The translations under genes were made by a program, and so were the position numbers. The notes under the pieces were generated by a model that was given only the letters and a program-made list of their open reading frames with translations, was not told where the DNA came from and made no database searches. Below are positions 45,976 to 56,479 of a stretch of 64,000 nucleotides of DNA, in pieces. The stretch's first letter is position 1; the number at the start of each line of letters is the position of its first letter. This DNA comes from Caenorhabditis remanei (Eukaryota > Nematoda > Chromadorea > Rhabditida > Rhabditidae), in NCBI RefSeq assembly GCF_010183535.1, contig NC_071332.1, positions 15,934,001 to 15,998,000 of the forward strand, given 5' to 3'.

Positions 45976-47116
45976 TTACGTTTTCATTGGCTTCCTTTTC
46001 CAAAAATACAGTTTCTTTCGAAACTCAGGGTAGGTCAACACGACAACAATGGAATTAAAAACGGAGTGAGTTGGCATGCAAATAAATGCAATTCGAGTTA
46101 TTTCTGAAACGGTTCCTGTTCTGAAAACATTGAAGTGAGTAGGAGATTACGTTGTGAGTTCTCGCTGGGAAACCATATTTCAATTGCAAGAATACAAGCA
46201 GGAATGAATGCAATTGGCGCTGTCACAAACTGAAATTCATAAAGTTTATCTCAGAGGAGACTATATATCTCAGAGGAGACTATATATATAGTGGAAAACC
46301 TGTAGAATCAAACACCGCAAAGCGACTCTGTGACGAGACAACGTGTTGGTAGATAAACGGTTTTCCACTTTTTTTAATCCTCTAATCATTTTGAGTGCAA
46401 GAATATTGATTATAACTGCAGTTTTCAGAGTCCCTCCAAATATTAATCCATAAGAAAACATCATTTTTTCATTGCTGACATAGTAAATAAAATCTTCGAG
46501 AGCATGAAAATTAGCAGATAGTGATGGGTAGAGCTCAAATATAACATTTAAAAAAATAATTTCCCAACTTGAAATAAGTATTACCTTGTCCAAAACTCTC
46601 AGTTGTTCTTCTCGAGTTTCTGCACTTATAAAAATTGAAGTCGCCATAACACACGTGTAAAGAATACACAATACATAAATACATAAGTATACAGCGCTTG
46701 ATGATCCCAATGGATTTGCCAAATTCATAATTGCTTTATGTTTTCTGAAGAAACAAATCGTAAGCACTTCGATTTGTCCACTCAACAAAAATGAGAATAT
46801 TGTGAACATTGTGTGAGATGAGAATAAGTAGTGCCCGATTCCATAACCATAGCCAGCGGGAATCGGGAAGAATCCAATTGGTTGACCCACTATAGAAATA
46901 TGTAGATCCGATAAAGTGCATGAAATCTGAAAGAGTTCAAGTTCAAGGTAACTTCTTATTAATCTACCTGAAAAGCTAACAAATAAAATCGATAGGATGA
47001 TGATAAACAATCAGATAAACTACGAATAAGTTGAGTATAAGCGAAGATATTCCAGTAATGTAGTAGTGATCGATAAGGTAAGAGGGAACATCGAAAGAGA
47101 TGCGAATTTCAGACAT
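45976..47116 (-). pseudogene. sri-type chemoreceptor pseudogene (inverted copy)
   Basis: This is the inverted counterpart of the + strand gene at 48,544-49,677, with the same exon order. The first exon (ATG at 47,116) has lost 13 nt after YLIVYH relative to the other copy, which shifts the frame into a TAG. Most of the rest is open (46,270-46,990): LSDLHISIVGQPIGFFPIPA, the sri TM2 region, and EEQLRVLDK. The last exon still encodes HSVFNSIVVVLTYPEFRKK. It is probably non-functional. Confidence 0.8.
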
Positions 47117-47269
47117 GAAAAATTAAGCCGAAGAAAAACGGATCAATGAGCAACAAATCTAGACAATCCATGTTTTCTTAGAGGGTATTGAAAGGAGAGC
47201 AGGTGAATTATCAGCTTTGAGAGATGCTTTGAGAGCTAGTGACATGCTCTGAAACTCACTTTTTCAAAC

Positions 47270-47455
47270 AATGTGACTTCCCGTAGTTTAACGTTTATTC
47301 AATTATAATTAAACAAAATGCAAACTGAGCGGACAGACAATAATTTAGTTATTCATATTTGTAACATTGATTTGTCCACCTCAGGCGTATCCCTCTTGAG
47401 TTGTTGGTGGGGCATTCGGATCACGTGTTGTTGTTGTTGGAGGCGGAGATGCGCA
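47270..47455 (-). pseudogene. C-terminal fragment of the Thr/Pro secreted protein
   Basis: Read on the - strand it encodes the end of the protein at 44,740 (TTTRDPNAP, then EGYA), but the codon of the last cysteine is TGA. Only the C-terminal ~35 codons are present. Confidence 0.7.
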
Positions 47456-47456
47456 C

Positions 47457-47490
47457 CATTTTATAGATAAGGTCAATGAGTACATCTCGC
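47457..47490 (+). pseudogene. Short fragment of the SXP/RAL-2-like gene
   Basis: The words ATAGATAAGGTCAATGAGTA and CATC match the FIDKVNEYI codons of the gene at 43,983. The fragment is fused between two pieces of the secreted-protein gene. Confidence 0.6.
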
Positions 47491-47506
47491 TATTACTGCC
47501 TATTCC

Positions 47507-48021
47507 TCTAGAGGGTTCATCCGATATTCTCGTCTTAATCATAGTTTTTGTGATACGTATAATGCAACATACATATGCTCATGAGCCGTCAAAATTGTTT
47601 TCTCCTTTTTGCGGGTTCGTGAAATGCCCACGACCGCATGCAGCATGTTGAGTTATAGAAGCACTCCTGAAGAGATGCCTTGTTCTGGACTGTCCGAGAA
47701 GATTTGAATAAAGTTATCGAAGAGTGTGCTCAAGTATCAGGCGATGACACAACAGCTCGACCATCACCAACAGAAGAGCCAGAATATACGACTGCCTCTC
47801 CACCAACTGGAACTACTGAAGACCCTGACTCCGATCATACCACTGGAACTACACCAACACCAACAACAGCTGTTGACCCGTTTGCGTGCACACCTTCGCC
47901 ACAAACAACTACAACACGTGATCCGACAACTCAAGAGGGATACGCCTGTGGTGGACACATTGCTGCTACGAATATGCCTAACAAAACAATTGCCTGTCCA
48001 TTCAACCAAGTTTTAGATTAA
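47507..48021 (+). pseudogene. Degenerate copy of the Thr/Pro secreted protein gene
   Basis: The start resembles the post-signal part (FIRYSRL, then FCDTY) but has an early stop and several frame changes. From ~47,700 an open stretch keeps a single shortened repeat unit (YTTASPPTGTTEDPDSDHTT), TTTRDPTTQEGYACGG, and ends at 48,021. No signal peptide or TATA box precedes it. Confidence 0.75.
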
Positions 48022-48543
48022 ATTTCTCGCAATTTCAATTAAAGTATAATGACGTATCCCAGAGCTGTGCGGAATTCCTTCCTTCGACTTCCTTCTTCCT
48101 TCTTTTTTTAAAAATTTCACTTCCTGTTTCCTTCTTCCTTTTTCCGTTGAAATTGTTGGCCACTTCCGACTTCCGTGTAAAAAGTTCACAAAAATTTTGT
48201 AATTTTCGACGGAATTTCAGCGGAATTTTGGTGGGTTTTCAAGGTATTTCGTATGCAAAACAACGCCAAAATTCGCTTTCAGAGTGACTAAAAAAAATTT
48301 CCTCAAATTTCAAATTTTCAAAATTAACTTCCGACTTCCGGGTTCGGACCCAACTTTCTTCTTCCTTCTTCGTTCTTCATTTTTCAAAAATTTTACTTCC
48401 GCACAGCTCTGACGTGTCCAATGTGTCCTTTTCAAAGCATGTGTATTTTCTGATAATTCACCTGCTCTCCGTTCAACACCCACTAACAAAACATGGATTG
48501 TCTTGAATTTTTCCTTATTGATTCGTTTGTTCTCATATTTTTC
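48022..48543. other. Intergenic region with TTCCTTC repeats
   Basis: Clusters of CTTCCTTCTTCCTT occur in direct and inverse form (48,075-48,170 and 48,335-48,405), making an imperfect inverted repeat. The right edge is the start of the inverted sri duplication. Confidence 0.5.
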
Positions 48544-49677
48544 ATGTCTGAAATTCGCATCTCTTTCGATGTTCCCTCTTACCTTATCGTTCACTACTAC
48601 ATTACTGGAATATCTTCGCTTATACTCAACTTATTCGTAGTTTATCTGATTGTTTATCATAGTGGAAAACTTGATTCCTACCGATTTTATTTGTTAGCGT
48701 TTCAGGTAGATTAATAAGAAATTGCTTTGAACTTGGACTCTTTTTTTCAGATTTCATGCACTTTATCGGATCTACATATTTCTATAGTGGCTCAACCAAT
48801 TGGATTCTTCCCGATTCCCGCCGGCTATGGTTATGGAATCGGACATTATTTCATCTCATCACACACAGGGTCCACAATATTCTCATTTTTGTTGAGTGGA
48901 CAAATCGAAGTGCTCACGATTTGTTTCTTCAGAAAACATAAAGCAATTACGAATTTGGCAAATCCGTTGGGATCATCAAGCGCTGTATACTTATGTATTT
49001 ATGCAATGTGTGTTCTTTTTACGGGTGTTTTTACAACTTCAATTTTCATAAGTGCAGAAACTCGAGAGGAGCAACTGAGGGTTTTGGACACGGTAATACT
49101 TATTTCAAGTTGGGAAACTATTTTTTTAATGTTTTATTTGAGCTCTACCCATCACTATCTGCTAATTTTCATGCACTCGAAGATTTTATTTACTATGTCA
49201 GCAATGAAAAAATGATGTTCTGTTACGTATTAATATTTGGAGGGACTCTGAAAACTGCAGTTATAATCAATATTCTTGCATTCAGAATGGTTAAAGGATT
49301 GAAAAAAGTGAAAACCCGTTTGTCTACCAACACGTTGTATCTTCACAGGGTCACTTTGCGATGCTTGATTTTACAAGTTACTCACTAGTCTCATTTTGAA
49401 AAAAAAAACTTGGTGACTTTCAGTTTCTGACAGCGCCAATTGCATTCATTCCTGCATGTGTTCTTGCAATTGAAATATGGTTTCCTAACGAGAACTCACA
49501 ACGTAATCTCCAAATAACTTGAAAGCTTTCAGAACATAAACAGTTTCAGAAATATCCCGTATTGCATTTATGTGCATGCCAACTCACTCGATCTTCAATT
49601 CAATTGTTGTCGTGTTGACCTATCCAGAGTTTCGAAAGAAATTATATTTTTGGAAAAGGAAGTCAATGAATACGTAA
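48544..49677 (+). CDS. sri-type 7TM chemoreceptor
   Basis: Exons 48,544-48,705, 48,751-49,092, 49,143-49,376, 49,424-49,502 and 49,550-49,677 give 314 aa, normal for serpentine receptor class I. The second exon holds ISCTLSDLHISIVAQPIGFF with PIPAGYGYGIGH, the sri TM2/loop signature. The last exon holds THSIFNSIVVVLTYPEFRKK, the TM7 signature. The second intron (49,093-49,142, 50 nt) starts GTAATA but ends TTTGAG instead of TTTCAG. If it is not spliced, a one-base difference from the inverted copy shifts the frame. ATG 48,493 is an alternative start. Confidence 0.65.
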
Positions 49678-50294
49678 GACTTGAATTTATTTGGAAGCTT
49701 TGGAATTTCTGTAATTGTTTTCAGAACTTCGGCCAGGGTTTCGTGGCTTCGAAATTCAAACAGTAATGCAGCTAACTGACATGTATTTTATCTAAATCTT
49801 ATGATGTTTAATTTAAATACAAACCCTAAGCTTCATTACCGAACTTGCACCACATTTGCTTTGCTCTGTTTAAAAAAAATCAACTCTTCAGTAAAATTTC
49901 ATTATGAAACGAGTGCGAGAAGTTTCCTGTAAATGCCGTAAGGTGGTATCGAGTTCAAAACTTCTAGAAAACAAGTTACGAGATCAAAGTGTGAATTAAT
50001 TGGCAAAACAGATTCACACCATTAAATAACTATTGAATAGTTTTCTTCGAATAAACTCAAGTCGTTGAGTTTCTATTAGTCATTATATAATTTTCCCCTC
50101 AAAGTCAAAAGACCGAAATAAAAGTTAGGAATGTTGATTGGTGATTGGGAACTCTAACAATTGAACCATTTATCAATAAACTCATCACAATAACTGGAAA
50201 AAATAACCACCAACTCTTTCAATTGTCCTCTTTTTTTATTCATTGTCCTCTTTCTGTATATAAGAAAAGAGTTCGAGACATGTCTCCAACAAAA
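49678..50294. other. Intergenic region with conserved promoter of the secreted-protein paralogue
   Basis: From about 50,125 to 50,294 this sequence aligns with the upstream region of the gene at 44,740 (shared GTTGATTGGT, AAACTCATCACAATAACTG, TATATAAGAAAAGAGTTCGA). The rest shows nothing recognisable. Confidence 0.55.
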
Positions 50295-50795
50295 ATGTTC
50301 CGTCCACTTCTAACGATTCTGACGGTTCTCGCTGTTACAGCCTATTCCTCCCCAGGAGTCTTCCGATATTCTCATCTTCGTGATGGTGTTTGTGATACGT
50401 TTAAAGCAAAATACTTCTGCCCAGCATCTGTCGAACATGTTGTCTCATTTCTTGGGTATCCCTATATGCTCCCGATCCTATGCAGGGACTTGAGTTCTAC
50501 ATGCACCCCCGAAGAGCTGTCTTGTCCAGAAGTGTCTAAAGAAGATTTGAAAAGAGTTACTGAAGCATGTGCTCAAGTATCAGGCGGTGGCACAACAGCT
50601 CGACCATCACCAACAGAAGAGGCTGAACATACGACTGGAACCCCACCAACTCCAACTCCAGAACCGCCACACACAACACTTCCTGACCCAGGAATCCCTG
50701 ACTCCGATCATACGACTGGAACCCCACCAACTCCAACTCCAGAACCTGAAGAGCAGCCACATACAACACTGGCTAGTCCAGAAGTGCCTTGGTAA
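50295..50795 (+). CDS. Secreted Cys-domain protein with short Thr/Pro tail (paralogue)
   Basis: This is a single exon of 166 aa with the same signal peptide type (MFRPLLTILTVLAVTAYSS). It has the same six-Cys domain (GVCDT, YFCPA, ILCRD, STCTP, LSCPE, EACAQ). The Thr/Pro part is reduced to two short units (HTTGTPPTPTPEP) and the C-terminal cysteines are absent. An in-frame ATG five codons upstream is possible. Compared with the 283-aa paralogue the repeat has contracted, which fits unequal exchange. Confidence 0.78.
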   Translation: MFRPLLTILTVLAVTAYSSPGVFRYSHLRDGVCDTFKAKYFCPASVEHVVSFLGYPYMLPILCRDLSSTCTPEELSCPEVSKEDLKRVTEACAQVSGGGTTARPSPTEEAEHTTGTPPTPTPEPPHTTLPDPGIPDSDHTTGTPPTPTPEPEEQPHTTLASPEVPW

Positions 50796-50998
50796 CCTGT
50801 TGTATAACCAGAAGTCTTGCTTTTCTATATTTGTATCGATATCTAAAAATAACGATTATTAACTCAATAAATTGTTCATTCTCAATGAAATTACTCAAAA
50901 AGTAGAATGTCCACAGAAGTGTCTAAACCACAAACGGGATCAAAATAAATTTTTTGCCTAAAGAGTAGGAACCAAGTGCGTTATTCAATTATGAACCG

Positions 50999-51590
50999 TG
51001 TTGTCGTGGAATTAACTAGCCATTAATTCACGACCTTCAATAACCAGCCTAACCACTCTATGGCGTCTATTAGATTCACAAATATCTAACCAAAATGGCT
51101 ATAAGAAATGGTTTTGACAATGAATTCAATACGTGTTACGTGACCTTCCCGAGGAAATGCTCAACAACTATCGTCGACTACTTGCGTGCCCTGACCTCTG
51201 ATTGTGCCGACCCCAAGATAACGATCGCCCTCGATTCGCTGCATATAAGGAAACGGAATCAACGGGAAACCTCACTCTTTCTTCGACTCTCGTGACTCTA
51301 CTCTCCACTCTCGTGTTCTTGCTCTCTCGGACAACCTTTCCACTGCCGGAGCTCTACCAATCGGGATATCAACCGCGTCTCCGACAACTACTCCACCTAT
51401 GCTCCGGCTCCCGAAGAACTCGAGACACCTAAAGTATCCTCCTGACCCTTTAACACTATTGAATAAATCCGTCACACCTCTCCTCTATTGTTATTCTCGC
51501 ATTCTAAGTCTGACGGGGTTCACCTTCCCTCTAACGTCAGCACACGTGTAATTATATTACTCGACTACACCCGTAATTTACAATCAGAGT
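50999..51590 (+). mobile_element. Possible solo LTR
   Basis: The stretch begins TGTTGTCGTGGAATTAAC, contains CATATAAGG (TATA-like, 51,241) and AATAAA (51,463), and ends near GTAATTTACA. Composition differs from the surroundings, being more GC-rich and C-rich. I could not establish a target duplication, so the borders are guesses. Confidence 0.3.
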
Positions 51591-51674
51591 GACATTTGGC
51601 AGACGTAAGATGTCATTTCACGCAGAAATTATAAAATTACATCATTTTTTATACTTCCTTTTTTGCTTATTTTT

Positions 51675-52785
51675 ATGGCTGAAGATCTTAAGGCATATTA
51701 TCTCAAAAACTATTCACAATGCAACCTACAGTATAGTTTTCTAGCTTCTTGGCAAGGTTTAGCTTATCCAAGTCATGTGATTCAGTCTATATCTCTGCCA
51801 TTTCTAGTGCTAACATTTTATATAATTCTGAAAAAACTCCATCTAACATGAAGTCTTTCAGTATACCTTTGCTTCATTGTCACATTTGGTAAGTGTACGG
51901 AACAGTGGTTAGCAAGTTCTAAGCACAAATGTTTTAGGTACTCATTGCTAAATTTGTTAGCCTCTACACTTGCCACCCCTTATATTTACATAAGATTTTT
52001 TGCTGGATTTGGAGTTGGTGTGCTCAGCTGGTTAGGTGTCCCTTTTATGTATCAGACACTACTCGGATTGTTTTCGCTTTCTGGTAAGTAAAATTCATAA
52101 AATTCCCACGAATTTATATTAAGGCTCAACCTCCTCTTGCATATTTTTATTTGAAAATCGGAGCCATTCACTTCGAGAAAACACTCTTAAAATAAAGGGA
52201 AAATATTTTCGGATTTTATATCATTTTCTTATGTTTATCATTAACTGCTCAATACTGGTCGTAGTCTTTGATTCACCTTCTGACCAAGCAGTTTATAAGC
52301 TGCAACTTTTGGAATTGGATCCTTGTCCAACTCAAGAGTTTTTCAAATCTGATCTATTTATAATATCTGCCGATAAGAACCTAATGAGATTCTGTGCTTG
52401 GGTACTTGGACCGTTTCTTATATTCAATTCAACTGGACATGTTCTATTTCATGCCTCATGTACTGTATATCATCTTTTTATAGTTCCATCTAAACTTATT
52501 TCTTATCAAACTCAACGATTACAACGTCAATTTTTTATCGGGACAGTGTTTCAAACTGGAATCCCTTTTGTCTTTCTTGGAGGCCCTTTTGCTATTATTG
52601 CAGTAGTTTATTCAATGGATTGTGGATGTCAGGAACTTATAAATTTATCAACTTTGATTATTCAGTTACACGGAAAAGCTGGGAGTTTAACAATTCTCAC
52701 TGTTTACAGTTGTTATAGGAGAGCTGTCATTCGTATATTTCACGAGTGGAAGAGGGAAAGTGAGCGAATTTCTGGCAGTAATTGA
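51675..52785 (+). pseudogene. srh-type 7TM chemoreceptor with one-base frameshift
   Basis: Exons 51,675-51,888, 51,938-52,083 and 52,124-52,785 have the same lengths as the intact srh paralogue at 55,355-56,479 except that exon 1 is one base short. The deficit is in an A6 run at 51,831-51,836, where an A7 would restore the family sequence (KKTP-NMKS). Hallmarks are LKNYSQCNLQYSFLASWQGL, LSWLGVPFMYQTLLGLF, RLQRQFFIGTVFQTGIPFVF and QLHGKAGSLTILTVYSCYRR. The third exon is preceded by an AAG acceptor. It could be a pseudogene or a sequencing error. Confidence 0.8.
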
Positions 52786-52936
52786 AATATAACAAAGACT
52801 TGCAGAACCCAGAACTTCGATCCAAGTGTCTCCAGAGTATAGAGTGAATTCACTGTCGAAAGTTCAGAAACAGTGAATTCAAAATCGGATACAATGTGTT
52901 CCCGGTTGTGTACACACATCGACAGTAGCTAATACT

Positions 52937-53069
52937 CACAGCAGGAGTCCTTTCCTTAATCCGGTTCATCGTGGAAAAAAGGAAGACTTATTAAGGTTAC
53001 CGCATGCGGGCGGCAAGAAGACACACACTCTTTTATCTCCACCTGGGAGGAGAGTCCTCTGCATACCGC
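52937..53069. repeat. GC-rich structured repeat, copy 1
   Basis: It starts CACAGCAGGAG and ends GAGAGTCCTCTGCATACCGC. It shares TTAATCCGGTTCATC, GGAAAAAAGGAAGAC and ATGCGGGCGG with 54,869-55,015. The ends are imperfect inverses. Mobile element or structured RNA gene are both possible. Confidence 0.6.
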
Positions 53070-53656
53070 CCATCTCTAACCATTCCTCACTCTGAGTTTT
53101 ATTTTTTCCTCACACTCCTTATTTATAGTTGACAGTAATGACCATGATTCTAAAATTTTTGCACGTTTTTAGTTGAAATTTTCCTACTTTGTGAATGTGT
53201 TACGGTATCAGTAATTGTCCCCACTATGAAAGTTTTTAATGAATCATGCAGACCAAAAGTAGAGCTTCATTTTTGTAGTTGACAGCTTTTTTGCATGAAC
53301 ACTTACCAGATGGCTATGACCATTTTAAGACGACAGCTTCAAAAAATCGCACTATTTTTCACTGAAATTGGTGGATTTGAGAGAGATATTATTTTGGCGA
53401 TACGTAACTTGCTAGGGAATACCTGTACAAAACATTATTAAAAAGTTATACTTTTGATCTGAACGACCCGTAAAATTTTTACTTCGTGTAGTGATACCAT
53501 GACACCCTCTCAAAGTTGAACATTTTAAACTGAAACGCACAAAGTTGTTAGAATTGTGGCCACTACAGTACATAATTAAGTGCTCTTCTCAATTTTTAAT
53601 ACATTTTTGTTGTTTTCAGGTACCCATAACACATACGATTTTTCTCAACTCTCAAC
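53070..53656. other. Intergenic region upstream of the unrecognised 282-aa gene
   Basis: The region is AT-rich with no coding signal. It shares short phrases such as TTTTTGTAGTTGACA with the large gene-free region near 15,885. Confidence 0.4.
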
Positions 53657-54691
53657 ATGTTGACATATGAAACTATGGCGATCTCAACAATGGTAAGTAG
53701 TTTGCACAGATAGAATATAAGTTTTGAGGTTTTTTTTTTGTATTTTTGATTATTGCGGAAAAAACTTTGAAAATTATATTCAATGTACATATTTCACCGC
53801 TCAAAATTCATCATGAACTTATTTAATTTTTCCAGAACCTCCAGCAACTTTGCCTTGAATCGCATAACCTTGATAAGTCTGTTCCGCTTAAAATTGTAAG
53901 AAAAGATTGTCAGCCAAGTAAAGAAGCATGCGAGCACTTTTTGGACAAGACCAAAGTCATTATACAAAGATACTCGCAATTAGCTGATAGAATCAGAGCA
54001 GAAGTTATAGAAGAAAACATGACGAAGGCTATCGAAAATTTCAAGGACGCAGTTTTAAAAAGATTGGGGCTTCCATTGGAAATCTACCAACTGTTCAAGG
54101 TCCCAACGACACATCAGTTCCTCCAGGAGTACCGAGCAAACATCGGTAGGTCGATGAAAGTTTTGCAAGACTGGCAAAACAAACGGCAAATCTGGTCGGA
54201 CAAACTGAAAAACATTGAAGCGGATTCGAATGACAACGAGAGGAAAGCAAGTTTGGCTAGCGATACTCAACTGGAACTGGATTGTCTCACTTATTTCGAA
54301 GTCAAGGAGTTGTGGATAAAAGAAGGAAGAAGTCTAGTGGGAACTTGGAATTGGTGGAAAAATACGGTAAACCTGCTAAAAAAAACATATACAAAATGTA
54401 TACTTTCAGATCCACCACAACTTTTATCTCACTTTCAAAATGTTCCATTATCAATGGCCTGCTTGGTTGAATCTGAATGCATTTCAAAATCACGTAAACG
54501 CCTACAATTTCATTAAGAATTCTTTGAACAGTCTTCGATTTGACTGGAACTCAATCCAAAGTGATAACCCGGTCGCTCTGGTTTCGGATTTCGACAGAGA
54601 AATTGAAAAGAGCAGGGACATGATGAGTTCGTTTGGATTTTCTGCACAAGTGGGACCTTTTCAGGAAGCAACAATCGCCATTGCGGAATAG
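53657..54691 (+). CDS. Unrecognised 282-aa helical protein
   Basis: Exons 53,657-53,692, 53,836-54,366 and 54,410-54,691 join in phase 0 to 282 aa. I chose the ATG at 53,657 because its short exon has a good GTAAGT donor. No signal peptide or membrane segment is seen. The product is charged and helical with a Trp/aromatic-rich middle (GTWNWWKNT, NFYLTFKMFHYQWPAWLNL) and a Lys/Glu N-terminal half. AATAAA follows at about 54,835. I recognise no domain. Related GC-rich repeats flank the gene on both sides. Confidence 0.7.
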
Positions 54692-54868
54692 AATTTCCTC
54701 TGTCGAACTCGCTTCTGATATACAGATATTAAAATGTAAACTTGTTTGTAAATTTATCAAAATTATTTTTATTGCATAATGTTATCTTTGTTGAAAATCT
54801 CTAAACTTGCGCAAATATTTTTTCTGCTCAATAAAACTGTGTTTTTCTATGGCATTCTTAATTTATTT

Positions 54869-55015
54869 CACAGCAGGAGACCGCGGACTCTAGGTTAATC
54901 CGGTACATCAGGAAAAAAGGAAGACACATATTACCGCCCGGTGAATGCGGGCGGGCGGCGGGAGGCAGGAAGACTTTGATCTTGACCTGGGGGAGGAGAG
55001 TCCTCTGCATACCGC
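54869..55015. repeat. GC-rich structured repeat, copy 2
   Basis: This is a direct copy of 52,937-53,069, somewhat longer through a GGGCGGGCGGCGGGAGGC insertion. It lies just past the 3' end of the 282-aa gene. Confidence 0.6.
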
Positions 55016-55354
55016 ACAACACTGGCCATTAGCCATTTGAGGTCTTGCTCCTATTGTTTTTATACTACTCACTCTATGTTACATGTAAAGCTGCTGTCAT
55101 TAAAACAAATCTGTTTTTTAAAGAATTAAGTTATTATGATCTTCTGGAGTTTGTTCTACTTTTTATCGTCTTTGTTTTTCTTTCTGTATTGTTTCGGAAC
55201 AGGATTCATCAAAAAAGAAAAATGACATGAGAGGAAAAGGTTTTTGGTATTATTTTTATCTGCGTTATCATAAAGTTTCGGTAAGATTTATCAAAACTGG
55301 ACCACATGAGAAGTACTCCTTCCTCGATTGAATGCCTTGAACAAGAAGTATGTT

Positions 55355-56479
55355 TTACATATTGTTTAACTCGTAATTCCTCTTACTTCCTAAGTCACAC
55401 ATCATTTCCACGACTGCTTTTCGGTAGACATTATGAACTAGGAGAATAGAAATACTAGACATTAAACCGTGTAAGCCAACAATGATCATTGATAAATTCG
55501 CAAACTCCTGACATTGACAGTTAATGGCATGTATGAAGGCCATAAAAAGAAATGGGATTGCAATAAAAACAAAATGAACACCTGTCTGGAAAACAATTCG
55601 GACAAAGAACTGACGTTGAAGACGCTGGGTGTTCTTCGAAATTAATGTGGATGGAGCAATATAGAGATAGTAAACGAGACAACTGACATGAAATTGTAGG
55701 TGACCCACAGCATGTAACAATATGAAAGGTCCGTGGATCCAGACAACGAAGTTAAGCAAATTTTGATTAGTCGTAGCTATGAAAACATCGAACTTGAAGA
55801 ATTCAGAGTTTGGACATGGGTCCACTTCTAATGCTTGCATTTTCGCTGCTTCTTGATTTGTAGGAATGATAAAAAATATCCATGAAATCGTGGAATTAAC
55901 CAAGAAAAACATGGCATGGTAAATCACTCTAAAGACTGTCCGTGTAATCTTGAACCGATTACTCTGCAATGAACTACTTCTGCTTTCAAATAAGAACGTG
56001 TAGGAGCAAGTTGTGCCTGTATGAAAAAATTGCATTTTCTGTTAAGAACCACTAAGAAAAAGTACACGAAATGACACAAATGCCAATCAATAGTTGTAAC
56101 TGTGTTGACACTTGCAAATAACTAAATAAGCCAACTGTAAATACAGCAGCCATACGATGAAAAACATAAGGTGTTTCAAAAGTGCAGAACAATGAGTTGA
56201 GAAGTGTAGCCCTTAAAAATGTGATAGGTAAAACGGAGAGCATAAATGTTTCTGTAAGTCTCACCAGAAATGGCAAAATAACATAGGATATTTCAGCGAT
56301 GTCATATTATTGGGTGTCTTCTTGATAATAACATAAAAACTGAGAGCTTGAAATGGTAGGGCAATAACTTGAAGTGCATGACTGGGATATGCTACTCCCT
56401 GCCAAGAAGCCAGAAAACTATACTCCAGGTTACACTGCGAATAGTTTTTAAGATAATATTCTTCTAAAATTTGAACCAT
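55355..56479 (-). CDS. srh-type 7TM chemoreceptor
   Basis: The exons on the - strand, 56,265-56,479, 56,066-56,211 and 55,355-56,016, give 340 aa. The start MVQILEEYYLKNYSQCNLEY aligns with both + strand srh paralogues. Signatures include TPNNMTSLKYPMLFCHFW (end of TM1/TM2), LQRQFFVRIVFQTGVHFVFI, and near the end IVGLHGLMSSISILLVHNVY followed by RKA, the srh TM7 motif. The second exon is preceded by TTTTTAAG, a non-consensus acceptor; otherwise the gene is intact. It is diverged in TM3 (LQVSTQLQLLIG) from its neighbours. It is presumably a ciliary sensory receptor. Confidence 0.75.

Noticed and set aside
46264..46300. Duplicated CTCAGAGGAGACTATATAT near the sri pseudogene
   Set aside because: A simple two-copy intronic tandem duplication; not informative beyond the pseudogene call.
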